Source of the DNA: Dysidea avara
Taxonomy: Eukaryota; Porifera; Demospongiae; Dictyoceratida; Dysideidae
DNA length: 64,000 nt
NCBI RefSeq assembly: GCF_963678975.1
Contig: NC_089279.1
Location: 35,283,297 to 35,347,296 of the forward strand
Direction: 5' to 3'
Shown here: piece after piece, positions 60,401 to 64,000 of the stretch
How positions within the stretch are numbered: position 1 is the first letter of the stretch
Layout: each line of letters starts with the position of its first letter
Position numbers and translations under genes: made by a program
The notes under the pieces: generated by a model
The model's input: only the letters and a program-made list of their open reading frames with translations
What the model was told of the DNA's origin: nothing
The model's database searches: none

Positions 60401-63400
60401 ACAACTAGTGTCCTTTGGGTAAGCCCAGCTCAATGTATCTGTTACATACATATGTTTGATTAGGACTAGTGGTTTGAGGTGCGTTTCTATTTGTATCTTA
60501 TCTCTTCCATATATGTAAGCATCACAATGCTGACAGGCAGAGACAATGGCTAGAAGTTCTTTTTCTATCTGGGCATAATGGGTCTCTGCTGACGTTAGGA
60601 CATAAGAGGAATACACTACTGGTTATCCATTCTTTAGCAGTACAGCACCCAAGCCAGTCTGGGATGCATCACATTGGATAGTGACCTCATCACAAAGTGA
60701 ATAATAATGCAACACTGTTGTGTTGGTGACCATTTGCTTCAGGGTGTCTAGAGCCTTCTGCTGAGGTTGCTCCCAGATCTAGACTGTCTCCTTTTGTGTT
60801 AACTCTCTTAAGAGCTTTGTGGCATCTGCCAAATGTGGAAGAAGCTCTGTGCAAACTGAGTAGACGTTGAACGCCTGGCTCATCATTTGGTATAGCATCT
60901 CCGCTACTGCTTAACTTTCTTTGGGTCCACACATAGACCATCTTTGGTAGTTACATGACCAATAAATGGAACCTTGTCTTGCTTGAATTGCACTTTGTCA
61001 GGGTTTTGCTTCAAATTATGCTGCTCACATCTGGATGACAACTCTCTTATTAATAAGTTCTTGTATCTTGTAGTACCCACACAGATCTCCATAATGGAAT
61101 TGATGTGGTTGTAGTCGCATGAGATTGAGGCCTCATCTTTATTGCGTTTATTTTGTACATACATTTACTCATTTAATAATGATGGTTGGTTTCACTACAT
61201 TTATTACAACAGGAACAGTTTTAGAAATCTTAGCTGTGAAAGTGCATGTGGTGTGCAAGTGTAAAATTATATGTGTTTACTATTATTTTACAGGCTAGCT
61301 ATTGTGGTAATTTATCTGGTGCTTTGACTGGCCCTGTTTCAGTCATTAATAACATGCCAATTTGGAAATCCCTTTGCCCTGCATGTGATCTAGATATTAG
61401 ACAACTAATTCAGCTGGTTGGTAGCTAACTGGAAGAATTGCTTTAGCCAAATGCAGGAGTTAAATTTAAAATCAAATTCTGTATATGTACAACTATGGTT
61501 ATATAATATGTATATGGGTAACTAGACTACTCTCTCAATCAAGTGGGTCACCTTATCTATTTTTGTAATTAGAATACAAACCTGTCATGGTGTTTTGGGT
61601 CACTGGATTTTGTTAGGTAGACACATGAGCAGTGATAAGCATGTGGTTGACATCTGACCCTGTATGCTTATAGGGCAGCCCTGTAGGCCTGAAAAGGTAT
61701 ACACATGTTATGGGCTGTCCCATATACAAACAGAACAAATAGCATTTGGATGGCGATTGCTGTTACTCATGTACATAATGTAACTATGTTGTGACTTCAT
61801 ATTAAGGCAAGTAACTTGCAATTATAATGTACAAGGTTTGATTCCTACTCCATGCAGTGCTATTTTTTTCTTACTCTGTACCTTTCTTACTGACCATATG
61901 GCAGGTTTTTTCAAGAGGAAAATTTTCAGTGGATTGGCAGCTATCACAAAATTTTTCCCCTCAAAATTTGCAGCTCAATCAAAATGGCATTATTGGAGTA
62001 TTGTAAATGCATAAAAGATCCAAAAATTCCCTTATGGATGATGGCAATCTGTAAAAAAATTCTCCCTCAAAAAAATCCTGCTGCATGGTACCTTTTCATG
62101 TGTGGTGTGCATTTTCATTAAACTTGTTATTTGCGTTTACCTATTTCTTTTAAAAATTTAAAGCACAATTCGGAATGTGTGACATATACTATGGGGCGAT
62201 GAAGTCCTGACTCACTTCCTTTATGGGCCACGGAATTCCATAGGCTGATGTATGCACCCTAGCACATTTTTTTAGTAGATTTGAAGTATATCTTACTGAA
62301 AATGATTCATAAGATTGATGAGCTTTACCCTCACCAGCTTGCAGGTGCATGCCTGATTTTAAAATGTTTGTTTTTATTGAAATCTGTGCATGATCTAGGT
62401 TGCTATCAATAAAACAAGTTTAGATTTCTGGAGCTCCCTTAAACTGACATGGCAACAATGTGATGACCTACCAAGACCAAGCTATATCACTTCTATTGCT
62501 GAACTGAATGAAAATGTTTATGTCTCTACAATACGAGCTGAAGGTGGGCTACCATATCCATTCAAATACAATTCAAAAGAAGACAAATGGTCAGCATTAC
62601 CAGCTCTTCCATGCATCCAGTTTACTTTGGCATCCATACCTGCTTTACAACAATTATTAGCCATTGGAGGGATTGAAGCTGAAGGTAATGGTGGAGTGAC
62701 ATCAAGCAATAAAGTGTTCTTATGGGATGAAAAGTACAGTAAGTGGCTCACTCCATACCCAAAGATGCCAACTGCACGTTACCACTGTGCTGCAGTATAC
62801 TACCGGTCAAAAGTCATTGTAGCTGGTGGCGTTGCAACCACTTCAGCTTTTAAAGTTATGACTAGGGCTGTTGAGGTACTTCATATAGATAAAAACCGTC
62901 TCTCCAACTCCTACTGGACAGAGGTTGAACGATTACCACACATCATAAATCAGCCAGGTCATCTGCTAGTAGATGACAAATTGTATATCACTGTTGGATT
63001 CGATAAGTTTGATTGCAGTCAGACAAGTATCGTGGTTGCTTCACTTCCATTTCTACTACAGAACAATACTGATGCAAATGCAGGTCAAGTCTGGGAAAAG
63101 CTGCCTGACTTGCCATATCCCTCACCATCAATTAATCTCTATCATAAGAGACTGGTCACGTTTGGAGGAATACGCTTAACTGAGCAAGCACCAGAAGCAG
63201 GTAATCCTGTGGCATGGAAACTGGTCCCTACGATTCTCCTCTACAATCCTGATACCAGATCATGGGACTGTGTTGGTGACATTCCTCATGGATATTACCT
63301 GGGCAGATCAGTCCACATTGGAGAGAATAAGATCTTTTTTGCTGGAGGAACGATAGGGAAGTTCATCACAGACACCAATGACGATTTAGTCACAACCTGC

Positions 63401-63427
63401 TCACTACTCACAATCACATCCCAATGA
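53834..63427 (+). CDS. TKL-type protein kinase with C-terminal Kelch repeats (2 exons proposed)
   Basis: Exon 1 (53834-54889) encodes a protein kinase: Gly loop GHGAYG (24-29), VAVKEI with catalytic Lys44, helix-C Glu68, IIHRDLSSNNIL (HRD 144-146), metal-binding ADLG (DLG in place of DFG), and MPPEAL as the APE block. All catalytic residues are kept. A coiled coil follows (~310-345, LQNEVTEKTTEIENLQKKL). It ends CACAG|GTAAGA, phase 0. Exon 2 (62399-63427), after acceptor ATCTAG, also phase 0, encodes Kelch-type blades (AIGGIEAEG, KWSALPAL, YSKWLTPYPKMPTARYHC, VIVAGG, WEKLPDLPYPSPSIN, FAGGTIG). Joined, 694 residues. The kinase resembles animal TKL/MLK-like enzymes; Kelch propellers bind partner proteins. 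The join is inference: with an intron of 7.5 kb, undetected middle exons or two separate genes remain possible. Confidence 0.75.
54890..56700. other. Kinase-Kelch intron, first part; nothing recognised
   Basis: AT-rich with no convincing exon. A Lys/Glu-rich minus-strand frame at 55912-56100 is low-complexity. Confidence 0.4.
56713..56961 (+). other. 82-codon open frame, unassigned
   Basis: Begins MDRQITFKPFPG and ends LDLSFLEYFS. Composition is protein-like and the region is less AT-rich, but no domain, splice logic or repeat relation is apparent. Could be a small gene inside the intron or an old transposon piece. Confidence 0.2.
57341..57478. repeat. (AC)n microsatellite
   Basis: About 138 bases of AC with interspersed CTAC interruptions that divide it into blocks. 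Confidence 0.95.
57480..58699. other. Intron sequence, no gene seen
   Basis: Two copies of a GGCGTTGGC/GGCATTGGCAACCCCT motif (57930-57995) suggest an old duplicated repeat. No coding region supported. Confidence 0.35.
58700..61170 (-). mobile_element. Ty3/gypsy-type retrotransposon pol remnant
   Basis: Minus-strand pieces in pol order from high to low coordinate: RT C-terminus (KVPFIGHVTTKDGLCVDPKK, near 60950); RNase H (SSYVLTSAETHYAQIEKEL, then LAIVSACQHCDAY, 60470-60616); integrase core (LLIVYDYYSNYIEV, VPNTVIMDNGPQFTSQEF, 59330-59551); post-core NAVKMVKRLFSKW near 59250; and a C-terminal RVTRKVYVPSS near 58720. Frameshifts and internal deletions break it; it is inactive. LTRs were not identified. 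A CTCTAATAGAACAG-bearing pogo-like fragment (59745-59860, ending GAGGTTCCACTGTA) is inserted. Lies in the kinase-Kelch intron, opposite strand. Confidence 0.85.
59745..59860. mobile_element. pogo-like terminal fragment inside the gypsy remnant
   Basis: CTACCCTAATAGAACGGTCAC then ACTCTAATAGAACAGTCA, GGATAACTGAGG and the terminus GGTTCCACTG followed by TA (spaced out here). Same terminal type as the element at 6990-7232. Confidence 0.5.
61171..62398. other. Last part of the kinase-Kelch intron; possible exon near 61293
   Basis: After TTTTACAG (about 61286-61293) a frame reads ASYCGNLSGALTGPVSV and later SLCPACDLDIRQLIQLVGS before a stop at 61428. The acceptor and Cys-containing frame would suit an alternative terminal exon of the kinase gene, but no homology is seen. 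Near 61830 GGTTTGATTCC is a B-box-like word, perhaps a SINE trace. Confidence 0.3.
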
Positions 63428-64000
63428 CAATACATTGTACAGTGTATATTATACAAGTGCATTATTTCTTATTAACACTGACATTTGAATTACAGTGTTT
63501 GTGTGCAATGGTATTGTATAAAAGTTAAATTCAATGAACTTGCAATTGGTAATTGAAAATGTTTTCTCTGTATATGTGACATGGTTGCATAAATGTTTGT
63601 CTATCAGAGTGTTTATTTATTTATTTATTTATTTATTATAACTTTATGGAGGGTCTGCAAGCAACTGGTGCTTGCAGCCTAAAAACACAAGTTATACATA
63701 CATTATAATTACTTTAACTAATTATAACTTAGCTATAGTGTTTGAAAGTTTGATGGTGGCGAGAGATCGTGACATTTGCTGCACGGACATAGATAATGGT
63801 AGGTACAGTGATTGTCATCGTCAAAATGAGTTACAAAATGAGTGTTGCTGTAGGTCATATACTCTTTAGAACATCTTGTTTAGATAACGTGCATGTATTA
63901 TATACAGATGAGGTTGGTTATGCATCACATCTCTGGAGTATATTGACACTACAGATTATACATTATACTGAGTTAATTCATTTTAGTTTAGTTTTAGTTC
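63428..64000. other. 3' flank of the Kelch exon; SINE/LINE tail
   Basis: A TTTA array (about 63608-63640) followed by TGGAGGGTCTGCAAGCAACT on the plus strand reads as the 3' end and AAAT tail of a minus-strand retroposon. No gene supported. Confidence 0.45.

Overview
The window looks like nuclear DNA of an early-branching animal, most likely a demosponge. It is AT-rich and gene-sparse, with GT-AG introns, many non-LTR retrotransposon fragments, MITE-like inverted repeats, microsatellites and a long satellite array. Animal-type genes are present (perforin-2/MPEG1, kynurenine 3-monooxygenase, TMEM165/GDT1, a ciliary CIMIP1/LLC1-like protein, VWA/TSP1 and EGF membrane proteins, a TKL kinase joined to Kelch repeats). 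The sponge assignment is inference; no ribosomal or mitochondrial marker lies in the window.

Layout. 0.6-9 kb: repeats around a minus-strand secreted VWA gene (2.9-4.3 kb). 9.6-14.4 kb: the gene-dense part. A minus-strand coiled-coil gene shares a 166-bp promoter region with a single-exon kynurenine 3-monooxygenase (+), which runs tail-to-tail into a three-exon CIMIP1-like gene (-). 15.2-17.1 kb: a degraded LINE. 19.1 kb: a TCAC microsatellite. 20.9-21.7 kb: a broken EGF/transmembrane gene. 23.8-26.3 kb: a LINE nested in a hAT-like element with an 8-bp target-site duplication. 27-38 kb: a four-exon TMEM165 gene (-) with 3.5-6 kb introns that hold LINE pieces, a TA-flanked MITE and a possible nested two-exon gene. 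40.2-42.2 kb: a single-exon perforin-2. 45.6-45.9 kb: a perfect 134-bp-arm foldback. 46.1-49.6 kb: a satellite of ~30-bp subunits with higher-order periods. 50.2-52.9 kb: a ~0.7-kb-arm inverted repeat with a LINE inserted in one arm. 53.8-63.4 kb: a kinase exon and a phase-matched Kelch exon separated by a 7.5-kb intron containing a Ty3/gypsy remnant.

No prokaryote-style operon, CRISPR array or intact tRNA/rRNA gene was seen. The genes do not form one pathway. They cover tryptophan catabolism (KMO), Golgi ion homeostasis (TMEM165), innate immune pore formation (MPEG1), cilium structure (CIMIP1) and probable signalling (kinase-Kelch). Exon joins were read by eye from splice consensus and reading phase; no transcript or database evidence was used.
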